Of a stretch of DNA of 64,000 nt, positions 32,851 through 41,657 are shown piece by piece; within the stretch, counting starts at the first letter, position 1, and the number at the start of each line of letters is the position of its first letter. A program made the position numbers and the translations under genes. This stretch comes from Geoanaerobacter sp964528055. Lineage in GTDB: Bacteria > Desulfobacterota > Desulfuromonadia > Geobacterales > DSM-12255. The notes beneath the pieces were generated by a model. The model was not told the origin of the DNA and did no database searches. It saw only the letters and a program-made list of their open reading frames with translations. The stretch covers positions 248,001 to 312,000 of the forward strand of contig CAZGQM010000001.1 of assembly GCA_964528055.1 (NCBI GenBank), written 5' to 3'.

Positions 32851-34137
32851 GTGCGAACATTCAGCAGATACCTAACCGATCCTTCCACCGTGTTGACCCT
32901 TATCCTGCTGATGATTTTCAGCCTGATTCTTGTCGGGATTACTGCGGGAGGACCAGTAGCCTCCAGCATGCCGCCTTTAATTTCAGGCGGCATCTACGGC
33001 AAGGCGGCTAAGGTTTTTTTTGCGCTTGTAATGGCACCCTTTCTCATATCCCTCTCAATCTCCTGCTGGCAGCAGTTTTCCGTGTCGCGTCGCAATTCTC
33101 TCTGCATGGGTGTCGAGCCCGATTGTGAGGTTGCTTCAGAACTTTCCCTTGAACACCTGCGGCTCATTCTCAGAAAAAAGGGATATCTCCTTGTGAGAAG
33201 TGACGCCAGCTCCGCTTGGTTCGTAAAGAATCTTTGGGGACATTGGGGCGGATTTCTTCTGCATCTCGGGATTCTTGTCGCCTTGATCTCTTCCCTCATT
33301 TTCGCCGCATTGGAGAAGAAGGGTGTTCTCATGATGCATGAAGGGGAGGCGAGAGAGATGGGCACGCCTTTCGACAGCTGGAACGTAGGACTGTTTGCTG
33401 GAAAGTTTCTGATTCCGGCAACGGTTGAACTGGAAGAGGTTTCCCCTGAATACAGGGATAATGGCTCGCTTCAGGCGCTCAGGTCGCGGATTATACTGAA
33501 AAGGGATGGAGGCCGTACCGAACGGCTAATGGTTGCACCCAACCAGAGCCGTTACCTGAGCGAGTTCAGTGTATATGGGATGAGCCTTTACGGGCACGAT
33601 TTCCTGCTGGAGTTGAAGGATGCAGGCGGCAGTCAGCAGCGAAAGGTGCTGAGGTTGAATGCGCCAAAAGACGGAAGGAGTCCCAGCTATGGTAATCTCG
33701 AAACGGACAGGCTGAACAGGCTACTTAAGGCGAAGTACGTTATCCCTCCCAAGGGTGAAGATTCGCCCCGCGAGCGCGGTATCAGTCTGGTTCTCAGGAT
33801 GATTGAGGATGGGAATATACTCGGTGAACTGACTCTGCGTAATGGTGAAAAAGGTATGCTCGGCACGACCGAGGTTTCGCTGCTCGGGGTGAGGAAATGG
33901 ACTGGAGTGATTATTGATGCGGGGAAAGGGATGGTGTCGGTACTGGCCGGGTTTCTGCTGATCATTGCAGGAACCATTTTCATTTATTGTGCCGTGCCAC
34001 GTGGCATAACCGCGAAGAAAACCGATAATGGCTATATCCTTGGTTGGCGTGTTTATTCACGATATGCATCGGCATTTCAGCACGAGTACCAGACGATCCG
34101 CATGCGGATCAAAGACGGTAAACAAGATGAACATTGA
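32851..34137 (+). CDS. cytochrome c maturation protein CcsB (ResB family), copy 2
   Basis: A 428-residue ResB-family protein, diverged from copy 1. The helix with the conserved His is present (WGGFLLHLGIL, about 133-145) and a final helix lies at about 360-380, followed by a short tail. In the second helix the usual Y-H-type segment is replaced by IYGKAAKVFF. The start is GTG at 32851, 3 bases after the CcsA stop. It overlaps the next CcsA gene by 11 bases. Probably the partner of copy 2 CcsA rather than a spare for copy 1. Confidence 0.87.
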   Translation: MRTFSRYLTDPSTVLTLILLMIFSLILVGITAGGPVASSMPPLISGGIYGKAAKVFFALVMAPFLISLSISCWQQFSVSRRNSLCMGVEPDCEVASELSLEHLRLILRKKGYLLVRSDASSAWFVKNLWGHWGGFLLHLGILVALISSLIFAALEKKGVLMMHEGEAREMGTPFDSWNVGLFAGKFLIPATVELEEVSPEYRDNGSLQALRSRIILKRDGGRTERLMVAPNQSRYLSEFSVYGMSLYGHDFLLELKDAGGSQQRKVLRLNAPKDGRSPSYGNLETDRLNRLLKAKYVIPPKGEDSPRERGISLVLRMIEDGNILGELTLRNGEKGMLGTTEVSLLGVRKWTGVIIDAGKGMVSVLAGFLLIIAGTIFIYCAVPRGITAKKTDNGYILGWRVYSRYASAFQHEYQTIRMRIKDGKQDEH

Positions 34138-34936
34138 TTATTCAACTGTCTTGATGCTTCATTGGGCCGCCTTTATTTCGTATCTAATCGGAACAGTTGC
34201 CATATTGGCAGGCAAAACAGTTCGGAAACCGCTTCTGCCCATCTGCTTCATCGCCGCAGGTGCGTGCATACACGCTGCAGGGTTGCTCTGGCTCTGCAGG
34301 GAGACAGGGTATCTCCCCTTTATGGGGGCTTTTGAAGTTCTCTCCATCAATTCCTTGTTAATTGTTGTTGCCGGACTGATTCTGGCACGACCCACTACCC
34401 CTTTGTATGAAACGCGCCATATCATCAATCTGATTGTTTTGGTCATGCTTTCAACGGCACTGATTCAAGGTCCAAGATTGATCGATCTCCCTCCTGTCAT
34501 GAACAATTTCTGGGCGTATCTTCATATTATTTTCTTCAAGCTTGCATTTGTGGCGATTGCATTGGCGTTCTCACTGTCAATCACTTATGGCCTGAAGATC
34601 AGGAAGCACTCTGATTCTACCGTAGAAGTCGTCAGCGCTGATTTCTGCTTTTACCGTGCAGCCGGAGTAGGGTTCATATTATGGACTGCCGGTATGCTGG
34701 CTGCTGCGGTTTGGGGGTGTGACGCGTTCGGGAAGTTTTCTGGCTGGGATACGCCTGATGTGTGGGTCATTACCTGGGTTATTCTTGGGGGGCATCTGCA
34801 CCTTCTGAGGTTTTTCAACCTGAAACGTCGAACGTTAGCCTTGAGCTATCTCTTTGTGTTTTCCATCTCTGTCTTTGCTTTGTATATTGCTCCGGAACTG
34901 ATTTTTTCCGTTCATGCACGTTTTTCACCGAGATAA
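34127..34936 (+). CDS. divergent cytochrome c maturation protein CcsA (ResC family), copy 2
   Basis: A 269-residue membrane protein with about eight helices and the CcsA layout, but an altered WWD motif: W196-GCDAFGKFSG-W207-D208-TPDV-W212. The Trp that follows the Tyr in copy 1 is Ser here, and PxET is TPDV. The candidate histidines remain (H133 in YLHIIFFK, H225 in GHLHLLR, H263). In Wolinella succinogenes, specialised CcsA homologues attach haem to unusual motifs (CX15CH, CxxCK), so this may be a lyase for non-standard motifs. The start ATG at 34127 overlaps ResB copy 2. Confidence 0.87.
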   Translation: MNIDYSTVLMLHWAAFISYLIGTVAILAGKTVRKPLLPICFIAAGACIHAAGLLWLCRETGYLPFMGAFEVLSINSLLIVVAGLILARPTTPLYETRHIINLIVLVMLSTALIQGPRLIDLPPVMNNFWAYLHIIFFKLAFVAIALAFSLSITYGLKIRKHSDSTVEVVSADFCFYRAAGVGFILWTAGMLAAAVWGCDAFGKFSGWDTPDVWVITWVILGGHLHLLRFFNLKRRTLALSYLFVFSISVFALYIAPELIFSVHARFSPR

Positions 34937-34949
34937 TGAGGTAACAGCA

Positions 34950-36614
34950 TTGAAGATCACGATCGTTTCACCCGAATTCCCATTTTCAGGGAAAGTGCCT
35001 CTTGTTCCACCCATACTCGAATATCTGGCAGCATTGACCAATCAGAAGAGGCCTTCGATAGAGGTTGAGCTGATTGATGCAAATCAGTCACTGGTCATGC
35101 CCGAAACTCTCAACACAGACCTGGTTGCGATTTCAGCCATGACCGCAACAGCGCCATGGGCATACAGGTTTGCCGATTCATGCCGTGACAGGGGCCTTCC
35201 CGTTGTAATGGGGGGGATCCATCCGTCAGCTCTTCCAGAAGAGGCGGCCCTTCATGCCGACAGCATCGTTGTCGGAGAAGCGGAATCGGTATGGAGCGGA
35301 CTGCTGGACGATGCTGCGCAGGGAAGAATGAAAAAATTCTACCACGGCGAGAGGATGCCACTGGAGGGGTTACCGCAACCAATTAACGGAAAGTTGAAAG
35401 GCAACTACCGCTTTCGAGCGTTCTTTACGATGCGTGGATGTCCCTACCGCTGCACCTTTTGCTCGGTTCGTCGGTTTTTCGGAGATACCATCCGTTACCG
35501 TCCTGTTAACGAAGTAGCTGCCGAAATAGAAGCAAAGGCCGGGAAAGTATGGTTCAACGGTGATGACAATATCTGGGGGGGTGATATTGCCCGGAGTACG
35601 GATCTGTTCAACCGCCTGTCTCAGGGGTCGGGCAAAAGCTGGTATGGTTTTGGGGATCTCAAAAGCCTTCAGAGTCCGGGGGGTGACAAGATGCTTGCCG
35701 CAGCCCGGAGGAGCGGGCTTTTTTCGGTCTGGGTCGGGTGGGAAAGCGACTCTCAAATCTCACTTGATTCATTCAAGGCATCGGGGAAGCAGGGCGCTGA
35801 AAGGTTGACCGCCATCAGTATGCTCAAGGATGCCGGAATAGATGTCGTACTTTTCGCAGTGCTCGGATCACGAGAAGATTCTTTGGAGAGCTTTCAGCGG
35901 ATACTCGACCTCTCCGACCGCCTTAATGTGGGGGTTCATCCGGTTCTTCTCACTCCTCTTCCGGGGACGGAACTTTACGATTCGTACAGAGAACATCTGC
36001 TGCCTGAAAGGGGTTGGGAATATTACACCGGTGTCAGGGCATTGTTCCATCACCCGGATCCCGCAATGACGGTGAGGCGTCGAGAAGGTGAATATCAAAG
36101 GCTTGCACGGGAACTTTTCAAAACAAGAAGAATACTACGCCGGACAATGTCGATTCCCAGAAGTGGTTTTCCAACGACTCATCTTCTCTCGGTGATGAAA
36201 CAGTTGCCGATGAAAAAGGCTTTGGACAAGTCGTATGTCGAATGGCTTCAATGCGAAAATTCATACAATTTGGAACAGACTGCCGACCTGCTCGAATCTG
36301 CAAGAAAACAGTATACACGTATGTTCGCAACATTTATCGCCCTGTATGTTATTCATCTTGTAGAACGATTCAGCATGCCGGAATTTGACACGATTCTTCA
36401 GCTAGAAGCTCTGCTTTTCAGCCTGATGTCGGCGCATGCACTCTATGTATTGTTTGACCTTTCCAGGGAATCACTGAAAACCTGGCGTTCATCATCATCT
36501 CTGCACGAGATATTAAGGGATAAGCTGAAGTATGCGATTTTTTCAGCCCAGCTCCGTATTACCGGTTTTATCGGCGCATCAATCTATTTCGGCCATGATT
36601 TTTTATGGGGCTGA
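34950..36614 (+). CDS. B12-binding-domain radical SAM protein with C-terminal hydrophobic segment
   Basis: A 554-residue protein. The N-terminal cobalamin-binding-like domain (about 1-140) contains MGGIHPSALPEEA, without a clear DxHxxG. The radical SAM domain begins at about residue 160 with RGCPYRCTFCSV (CxxxCxxC). A C-terminal part of about 150 residues has one or two hydrophobic helices (MFATFIALYVIHL). Class B enzymes of this type often perform methylations or ring chemistry; the substrate is unknown. The start is probably TTG at 34950, with GAGGT upstream. It follows the CcsA gene by 13 bases and meets the glycan locus head-on. Confidence 0.82.
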   Translation: MKITIVSPEFPFSGKVPLVPPILEYLAALTNQKRPSIEVELIDANQSLVMPETLNTDLVAISAMTATAPWAYRFADSCRDRGLPVVMGGIHPSALPEEAALHADSIVVGEAESVWSGLLDDAAQGRMKKFYHGERMPLEGLPQPINGKLKGNYRFRAFFTMRGCPYRCTFCSVRRFFGDTIRYRPVNEVAAEIEAKAGKVWFNGDDNIWGGDIARSTDLFNRLSQGSGKSWYGFGDLKSLQSPGGDKMLAAARRSGLFSVWVGWESDSQISLDSFKASGKQGAERLTAISMLKDAGIDVVLFAVLGSREDSLESFQRILDLSDRLNVGVHPVLLTPLPGTELYDSYREHLLPERGWEYYTGVRALFHHPDPAMTVRRREGEYQRLARELFKTRRILRRTMSIPRSGFPTTHLLSVMKQLPMKKALDKSYVEWLQCENSYNLEQTADLLESARKQYTRMFATFIALYVIHLVERFSMPEFDTILQLEALLFSLMSAHALYVLFDLSRESLKTWRSSSSLHEILRDKLKYAIFSAQLRITGFIGASIYFGHDFLWG

Positions 36615-36632
36615 TCACCGCCTCAGCGCCCC
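36607..36632. other. hairpin spanning the abutting stop codons of convergent genes
   Basis: GGGGCTGA (36607-36614) pairs with TCAG-CG-CCCC (36623-36632) with a two-base bulge. The two stop codons meet as TGATCA at 36612-36617. There is no T-run on either side in the needed direction, so it is not a classic terminator, but it is the only structure between opposing transcripts. Confidence 0.3.
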
Positions 36633-38483
36633 CATCTCCTGCAACATCTGCAACGCACGGGGGTTGCCTGGCTCCATACTCAGCACTGTCCGAAACTCCG
36701 CTGCTGCTGCATCCCTGGCCCCGTTTTCCATCAATGCATGGGCATAGTTGTTTCTGAATTCAGTGAATTCCGGTTCATTTTTTACGGCGTTTGCGAAATA
36801 ATCAATGGCCTTGTCCATGTTACCCAGAAAAACATAATTCGCCCCTATTTCACTGAAAATCTTTGCCATGAGAGTTTTGCTCCCACCACTCATCCCCAGA
36901 GCTTTCTGGTACATTTCGATCGATTCCGCATACCGTTCCATGTTCCTGTATACAAGTCCCATGTTGAAATATGCTTCCATATAGGCAGGGTCGAGTTTAA
37001 TCGCCTTCTGAAATTCCTGTTCGGCTGAATCGTAGAGTTGCCGGTAAAGGTAGCCTATTCCCAATATGTTGTGCGGCCTGGCTTTTGAAGGGCTCTTTCT
37101 GACAGTATCGTGCCAGATGGTCAGCCAGTCCCGCCAGACATGGTTTCTGGCATATGTGGCTCCGGCCATGAGCAGCACGACCCCGGCGAGAGCAGGTATG
37201 GCAATTCTCTTCAGTTTCAGGTTTTGAATTTCAGGTAAATCTGCCACGATAACTGCGAGTATTACGACGGCGAGAATGAAACCGAACGACGGCAGGTAGA
37301 GGCGATGCTCGAAAATGACATCTGCAATCGGTATTATGCTCGACTCTATGGAAAGAGTTATAAAGAACCAGAGTATACCGAAAGAAACAAGCCTTAAGTT
37401 TTCCTGGCCTTTTCTGCCGGAGCGGCGCCAGAGGTAAATGGCCGATACAAAAACTACAAGAAGTGCAATGAAGGAGAAGAGGGCACGTGGCTCGAAGATG
37501 GAGATGCTCAGAGGGTAATCATAGTCGAGGTTCTGGTTTATCGGTATGATCATGAGCCGGATGTAGGTGATTATTACGCTGAACTGGGTGCAGAGATATT
37601 CCCATCTTGAGAGCGGCATTTTGGTTGTTGCTGATGTGCTCAGTTCATTGAGAAACTGACTGCCTCCCATATCGAGATTTATGAGCGTAAGGGGTATGAG
37701 CATGTTGGAAAGGAGTATCGGAGCCATGATGGCTGTCAATCTGCGGTCCGGTCGCCCGAAGAACAAGAATTCGTAGAGCAGTATGATATACGGCAATGTG
37801 AACGCCGTTTCCTTGATCTTCATGGCAAGCACAGCAGAGGCCAGAGACAGAATCCAGAGAGGAAGAACTCTTGCGGAAAGGAATCGAGCTCCTTCTCGAT
37901 GGTTGAATCTCCACTGAATGTGCATGACCAGGGCTGCCAGATAGAACATCGTGGACATAGACGCAAGCCGCTGGTAGATATAGGTTACTGCCTGAGTCTG
38001 GATCGGGTGCAGTGCAAAGATCAGGGCTATGGCAAGAGCCAGCATGTTTCTGCTGGAAGACAACTTTGATTCCAGAAGAAAAGGGGTTCGGAAGGTCAAT
38101 CTGACGAGGTTGTAAACCAGAAGCCCGGTTAGCAGGTGGACTCCCAGGTTGACGACATGGTAGCTGACGACGTTCAACCCGCCGAAGTGATAGTTTATGG
38201 CAAAACTGAGGTACCCAATGCAACGGTTGGGGTATTCTGCATATCCGCTTACATTGGAAAAGTAATTGTCGAGATTCCTGATTACCGGATTGTTTATGAT
38301 TGCCCCTTCATCATCAAACAGCAACGGTACATGAAAGGTATTTGCATAAGCTGCCAGTGTAAGCACAACGAGGATGATACTGTGTAACAGGGGATTGTTG
38401 AATAGGTTGCGGGGTGAATCGGTGTTGCCGATAGGAATCTGCTCGGCATGTTCGGTGTCAATACCGGGATTGTCAGGGGTCAT
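36615..38483 (-). CDS. membrane protein with C-terminal TPR repeats (TMTC/GT39-like)
   Basis: A 622-residue protein. About ten hydrophobic helices span roughly 30-440. The first periplasmic loop has LLFDDEGAIINNP, an acidic site typical of polyprenyl-phosphate sugar transferases. The C-terminus (about 480-622) holds three to four TPR repeats (NMGLVYRNMERYAESIEMY). This layout resembles TMTC-type O-mannosyltransferases and related bacterial TPR membrane proteins. I use the ATG at 38483, 8 bases after the upstream stop; a GTG at 38528 would overlap that gene. It is the last gene of the minus-strand glycan locus. Confidence 0.75.
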   Translation of the reverse strand: MTPDNPGIDTEHAEQIPIGNTDSPRNLFNNPLLHSIILVVLTLAAYANTFHVPLLFDDEGAIINNPVIRNLDNYFSNVSGYAEYPNRCIGYLSFAINYHFGGLNVVSYHVVNLGVHLLTGLLVYNLVRLTFRTPFLLESKLSSSRNMLALAIALIFALHPIQTQAVTYIYQRLASMSTMFYLAALVMHIQWRFNHREGARFLSARVLPLWILSLASAVLAMKIKETAFTLPYIILLYEFLFFGRPDRRLTAIMAPILLSNMLIPLTLINLDMGGSQFLNELSTSATTKMPLSRWEYLCTQFSVIITYIRLMIIPINQNLDYDYPLSISIFEPRALFSFIALLVVFVSAIYLWRRSGRKGQENLRLVSFGILWFFITLSIESSIIPIADVIFEHRLYLPSFGFILAVVILAVIVADLPEIQNLKLKRIAIPALAGVVLLMAGATYARNHVWRDWLTIWHDTVRKSPSKARPHNILGIGYLYRQLYDSAEQEFQKAIKLDPAYMEAYFNMGLVYRNMERYAESIEMYQKALGMSGGSKTLMAKIFSEIGANYVFLGNMDKAIDYFANAVKNEPEFTEFRNNYAHALMENGARDAAAAEFRTVLSMEPGNPRALQMLQEMGALRR

Positions 38484-38491
38484 GGCGGTTC

Positions 38492-39289
38492 TCAGTGTGG
38501 TTTTGATGATTTCAGGACAAGATAGCACAATCGTGTACGAATTGAAAACAGCCGGTGTATGATAAGCGCTGCCTTGCCTTTAAGACCGTGACAGCCAGCG
38601 TATCGGCAGGCAGTTGCATAGGCTGCCGCCAGCTGCTCACCCGTCTGGCGGCTCCCTTTGGCAGCACCATGAATACGGAAATCCGCAAGTTCATCCGGCA
38701 GGATTACAGGGTTGCAGATTCCGGCAAAGCGCATCCAGAGGTCGTAATCCATATCGAGATGCAATTCCGTGTCGAGCCCGCCTGCCGTTTCCCAGAGCGA
38801 ACGGTTCCAGAATACCGCCTGGGGTGGAATGAAGTTCTCCGTGAGCAGTTTCAGCCGTGAAAAACTGCGACTCCGCAGGTTTTTATAGAACACCACGAAT
38901 CGTAAGGTAGGGTGTCCGGCACTATCTATCATACCAGAACGGCCATAAAGCCAGGCCGGTTCATCATTACAAAGATGTGGTGCAATATGTGCTAGTGCGC
39001 CTGGCCTGAGCCGGTCATCGGAGTTGATCCACCCCAGAATTTTCCCTTGACTCAGTTTCATGCCACGGTTAACTGCGTCTGATTGACCCTGGTCAGGTTC
39101 GAAGTGCAGGACGAGACTCTCTCTGTATTCCCTTTTCAATCTCAGAAGCAGATCCCTGGATCCATCAGTAGAGCCCGGATCCATAACAAGAAGCTCCACA
39201 TCGACACCTTTCTGGTCGAGAACGGAGCGCACGGCTTCTTCCAGGTATGATGCCTGCTGATATGAAGGCATTACGATGGATATCATCAT
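38492..39289 (-). CDS. family 2 glycosyltransferase
   Basis: A 265-residue GT-A fold transferase. It starts SIVMPSYQQASYLEEAVRSV, has the DPGSTDGS segment, and the metal-binding region reads WINSDD (about residue 88). It lacks membrane helices and probably adds one sugar to a lipid-linked glycan at the cytoplasmic face. Its ATG overlaps the preceding gene by 4 bases (ATGA). Confidence 0.9.
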   Translation of the reverse strand: MMISIVMPSYQQASYLEEAVRSVLDQKGVDVELLVMDPGSTDGSRDLLLRLKREYRESLVLHFEPDQGQSDAVNRGMKLSQGKILGWINSDDRLRPGALAHIAPHLCNDEPAWLYGRSGMIDSAGHPTLRFVVFYKNLRSRSFSRLKLLTENFIPPQAVFWNRSLWETAGGLDTELHLDMDYDLWMRFAGICNPVILPDELADFRIHGAAKGSRQTGEQLAAAYATACRYAGCHGLKGKAALIIHRLFSIRTRLCYLVLKSSKPH

Positions 39290-40476
39290 CCATTTCCACG
39301 TTGAATGGGTTTCTCAGGCAGGTTGTCAACAGTTCCTTTTGTTTTGAGAAACAGCATTGAAAACATGAAGCAGTTGAATATCCCCTGACCGGCAATGGTG
39401 ATAAGTGTTAACGCGGGGACGACCTGTCTCATGGTGACACGTGAATCAAGTGCTGGGAACCCTCGTGAATACCAGTCCCAAAGGCTGTGGGAAAAAAGGG
39501 AGATGCCTGCAACTCCAATTGCGAAAAACAGGAGCAGGAGTTTTTCGAGAGAAAAGCTTTTCAGTCTATCCAAGAATGCGGTACTCGATGGGATCACGCC
39601 TATCTTGTGAGCATAAAGATTTGCGAACAGTCCGGCGAAAATGCTCTGTATCCCAAGTACTGCAGCAAAAGACATGGTAAGGAGCGAATGAATGTCAAGG
39701 TTTGCTGGGCCTATCTGTACCTGTCCTCTGAGGAGTAGGATCCCGATAACGGAGGAGAGGATTACCAAGGCGATTCCAGGATAGATAAAGAGCCAGTTCG
39801 GTGCATGCAGCAGCATGAATCTAAGGTGACGCCAGCCGTCATGCCAGCGGCGAAGGTGTGGGGGGCGGTCCCTGCCGTCCTTGTAGAGCGTTATAGGGAT
39901 TTCAGTTATCCTGAGGCCATTCAGCCGGCTTTTTATGATCTGTTCCGATGCCCATTCCATACCGGTTGTCACCATACCTATTTCCAGAACCTTTTGCCGC
40001 TTGAAAGCCCTCATGCCGCAATGGAAGTCGCTGGTATCAATATCGAAGAATACTCTTCCGATAAACGTAAGCAGAGGGTTGCCGATCGTTCTGTTAATAG
40101 CAGGCATCGCATCAGGCATTATAGTGCCTTTGAGCCTGGTCCCCATGCATACGTCATACCCTTCATCCAGTTTAAAGACCATGAGGGCTGCCTCATCGAA
40201 ATGATAACTGTCGTCGCTGTCGCCAATAAGTACATATTCTCCCTTTGCATGCTCAATACCGAATTGCAGGGCTGCTCCATAGCCTCGAATCGGGCAGTCA
40301 AGCACCCGTGCCCCAAGCTGTTCGGCGATCTCCCTGCTTCCGTCAGTAGATCCGTTGTCGGAAATGATTATCTCGCCATCGATGCAGTTTTGATCCAGCA
40401 GGGCTCTTGCCCTGCGGATGCAGACAGGCAATGTCCTGGCCTCGTTAAGGCACGGCATGACAACGGAAAGTTTCAT
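39286..40476 (-). CDS. family 2 glycosyltransferase with C-terminal membrane domain (polyprenyl-phosphate sugar synthase type)
   Basis: A 396-residue protein. The GT2 domain (about 1-225) has VVMPCLNEARTLP, ISDNGSTDGS and an acidic GDSDDSYHF site, like dolichyl-phosphate glucose or mannose synthases. About four membrane helices follow (about 233-395). It probably loads a sugar on a polyprenyl phosphate for transferases that act outside the membrane, for instance the TPR membrane protein downstream. The start is the ATG at 40476, which overlaps the GT9 stop (ATGA); an upstream in-frame start would lie inside that gene. Confidence 0.88.
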   Translation of the reverse strand: MKLSVVMPCLNEARTLPVCIRRARALLDQNCIDGEIIISDNGSTDGSREIAEQLGARVLDCPIRGYGAALQFGIEHAKGEYVLIGDSDDSYHFDEAALMVFKLDEGYDVCMGTRLKGTIMPDAMPAINRTIGNPLLTFIGRVFFDIDTSDFHCGMRAFKRQKVLEIGMVTTGMEWASEQIIKSRLNGLRITEIPITLYKDGRDRPPHLRRWHDGWRHLRFMLLHAPNWLFIYPGIALVILSSVIGILLLRGQVQIGPANLDIHSLLTMSFAAVLGIQSIFAGLFANLYAHKIGVIPSSTAFLDRLKSFSLEKLLLLFFAIGVAGISLFSHSLWDWYSRGFPALDSRVTMRQVVPALTLITIAGQGIFNCFMFSMLFLKTKGTVDNLPEKPIQRGNG

Positions 40477-41657
40477 GAATCTTCTTTCTTGATTATGAGT
40501 GGAGTTGCCGTCTGCTGTACAAGCCGGGAACACGCGGAGAATACCTGATCGACAGAGATCTTTTCCATGCACCACCCTTCACGTTTGTTCAGGCAAGTTC
40601 CCCGTTGGGTACAGGGATACTGGAGGCATGAGGTGTCATGGATCAGTTCCGTCCCTTTGCCGGTGTGTGAAAAACGCTCCGCATCCCCCGGACCGAAAAG
40701 CTGCACGGTTCTACAGCCTTCCGCAATGGCCAGATGCATCAGTCCGCTGTCGCAGGAAACCGCCAGGCTACATAAAGACAGGGCTGCAGCAACTTCGTCT
40801 AGCGGACCGCAGAAAAACGGGTCGCTGATGCCGTATCGTTCTGCCTGATCATTATTCTCAATAAACCAGACTACCTGGAATTCACACTCATTTTTCAAGC
40901 GGCTCGCAAGCTGATGGAAACGTTCAGTTGGCCACTGTCTCCAAGGCCAAAGTGCCAGTGGGCATATCGCAACGGTCTGCACCCTTTCTTGCCATCCGGC
41001 AGCTTTAAGGCGGGCGATTGCCTTATGGAGCGCCATTGGGCGTGGCCAACTCTCGACTGTTGGTACGGGTCTGGTCGGGATTCCAAGTGAGGTGCAGGTT
41101 ACGTCGAAGGTGCGTTGCGCCTCAAAGCCGCCATGTAACTGTACCGGGTCGGTGAGAAATCTTTTCCCGCCACAAGATATATTGCCAACTCTGATTGGAG
41201 GCGACGTCATCCAAAGTAGAATGATGGATCGCAAGTCCCCTCGTAAATCAATTCCGGCATCAAAGCATCTTTTTCGTAGCATTGTGGAAATGTCGAGGTC
41301 AGCTCGCAGCCCTTTCAGTCCTTTATTCCGGTATATTCCGTAAAGAGCCGTGTCCCATGGAACGATCTCGTCTATCCAGGGGCATTCGCCGTAGAGTGGA
41401 GCAACCCAGGGGCCTGTAGCGAGAGTTATACGCGCCGAAGGGAGCTGTCTGCGCAACAGCTCAAGAGAAGGCCAGGAGCAGACATTGTCTCCAATCCCGT
41501 CGAGTCGCAGGAGCAGGATATTCCGAGCATTATTCCGATCAAGCGGTAAGGCGGATGACGGCAGGCGCGGGACAATGAATCGGGATAGCATGTCACCCGC
41601 AGCCATTAGCGTTCTCGAAAAAGAGGACGGACTTTCATATTTAATGAATAAATTCAA
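40473..41657 (-). CDS. family 9 glycosyltransferase (heptosyltransferase-like)
   Basis: A 394-residue GT-B enzyme. The N-terminal segment ILLLRLDGIGDNVCSWPSLE and the C-terminal CDSGLMHLAIAEG and LFGPGD are hallmarks of the LPS heptosyltransferase family. A Cys-rich C-terminal segment (CLQYPCTQRGTC) is common in family members. Two HddA/HddC-type heptose genes in the same locus fit a heptose donor, although ADP- and GDP-heptoses are distinct pools. It overlaps both neighbours by 4 bases. Confidence 0.9.
   Translation of the reverse strand: MNLFIKYESPSSFSRTLMAAGDMLSRFIVPRLPSSALPLDRNNARNILLLRLDGIGDNVCSWPSLELLRRQLPSARITLATGPWVAPLYGECPWIDEIVPWDTALYGIYRNKGLKGLRADLDISTMLRKRCFDAGIDLRGDLRSIILLWMTSPPIRVGNISCGGKRFLTDPVQLHGGFEAQRTFDVTCTSLGIPTRPVPTVESWPRPMALHKAIARLKAAGWQERVQTVAICPLALWPWRQWPTERFHQLASRLKNECEFQVVWFIENNDQAERYGISDPFFCGPLDEVAAALSLCSLAVSCDSGLMHLAIAEGCRTVQLFGPGDAERFSHTGKGTELIHDTSCLQYPCTQRGTCLNKREGWCMEKISVDQVFSACSRLVQQTATPLIIKKEDS

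Noticed and set aside
36607..36632. Bidirectional terminator between the convergent genes
   Set aside because: The hairpin is bulged and neither strand has a T-run after it.
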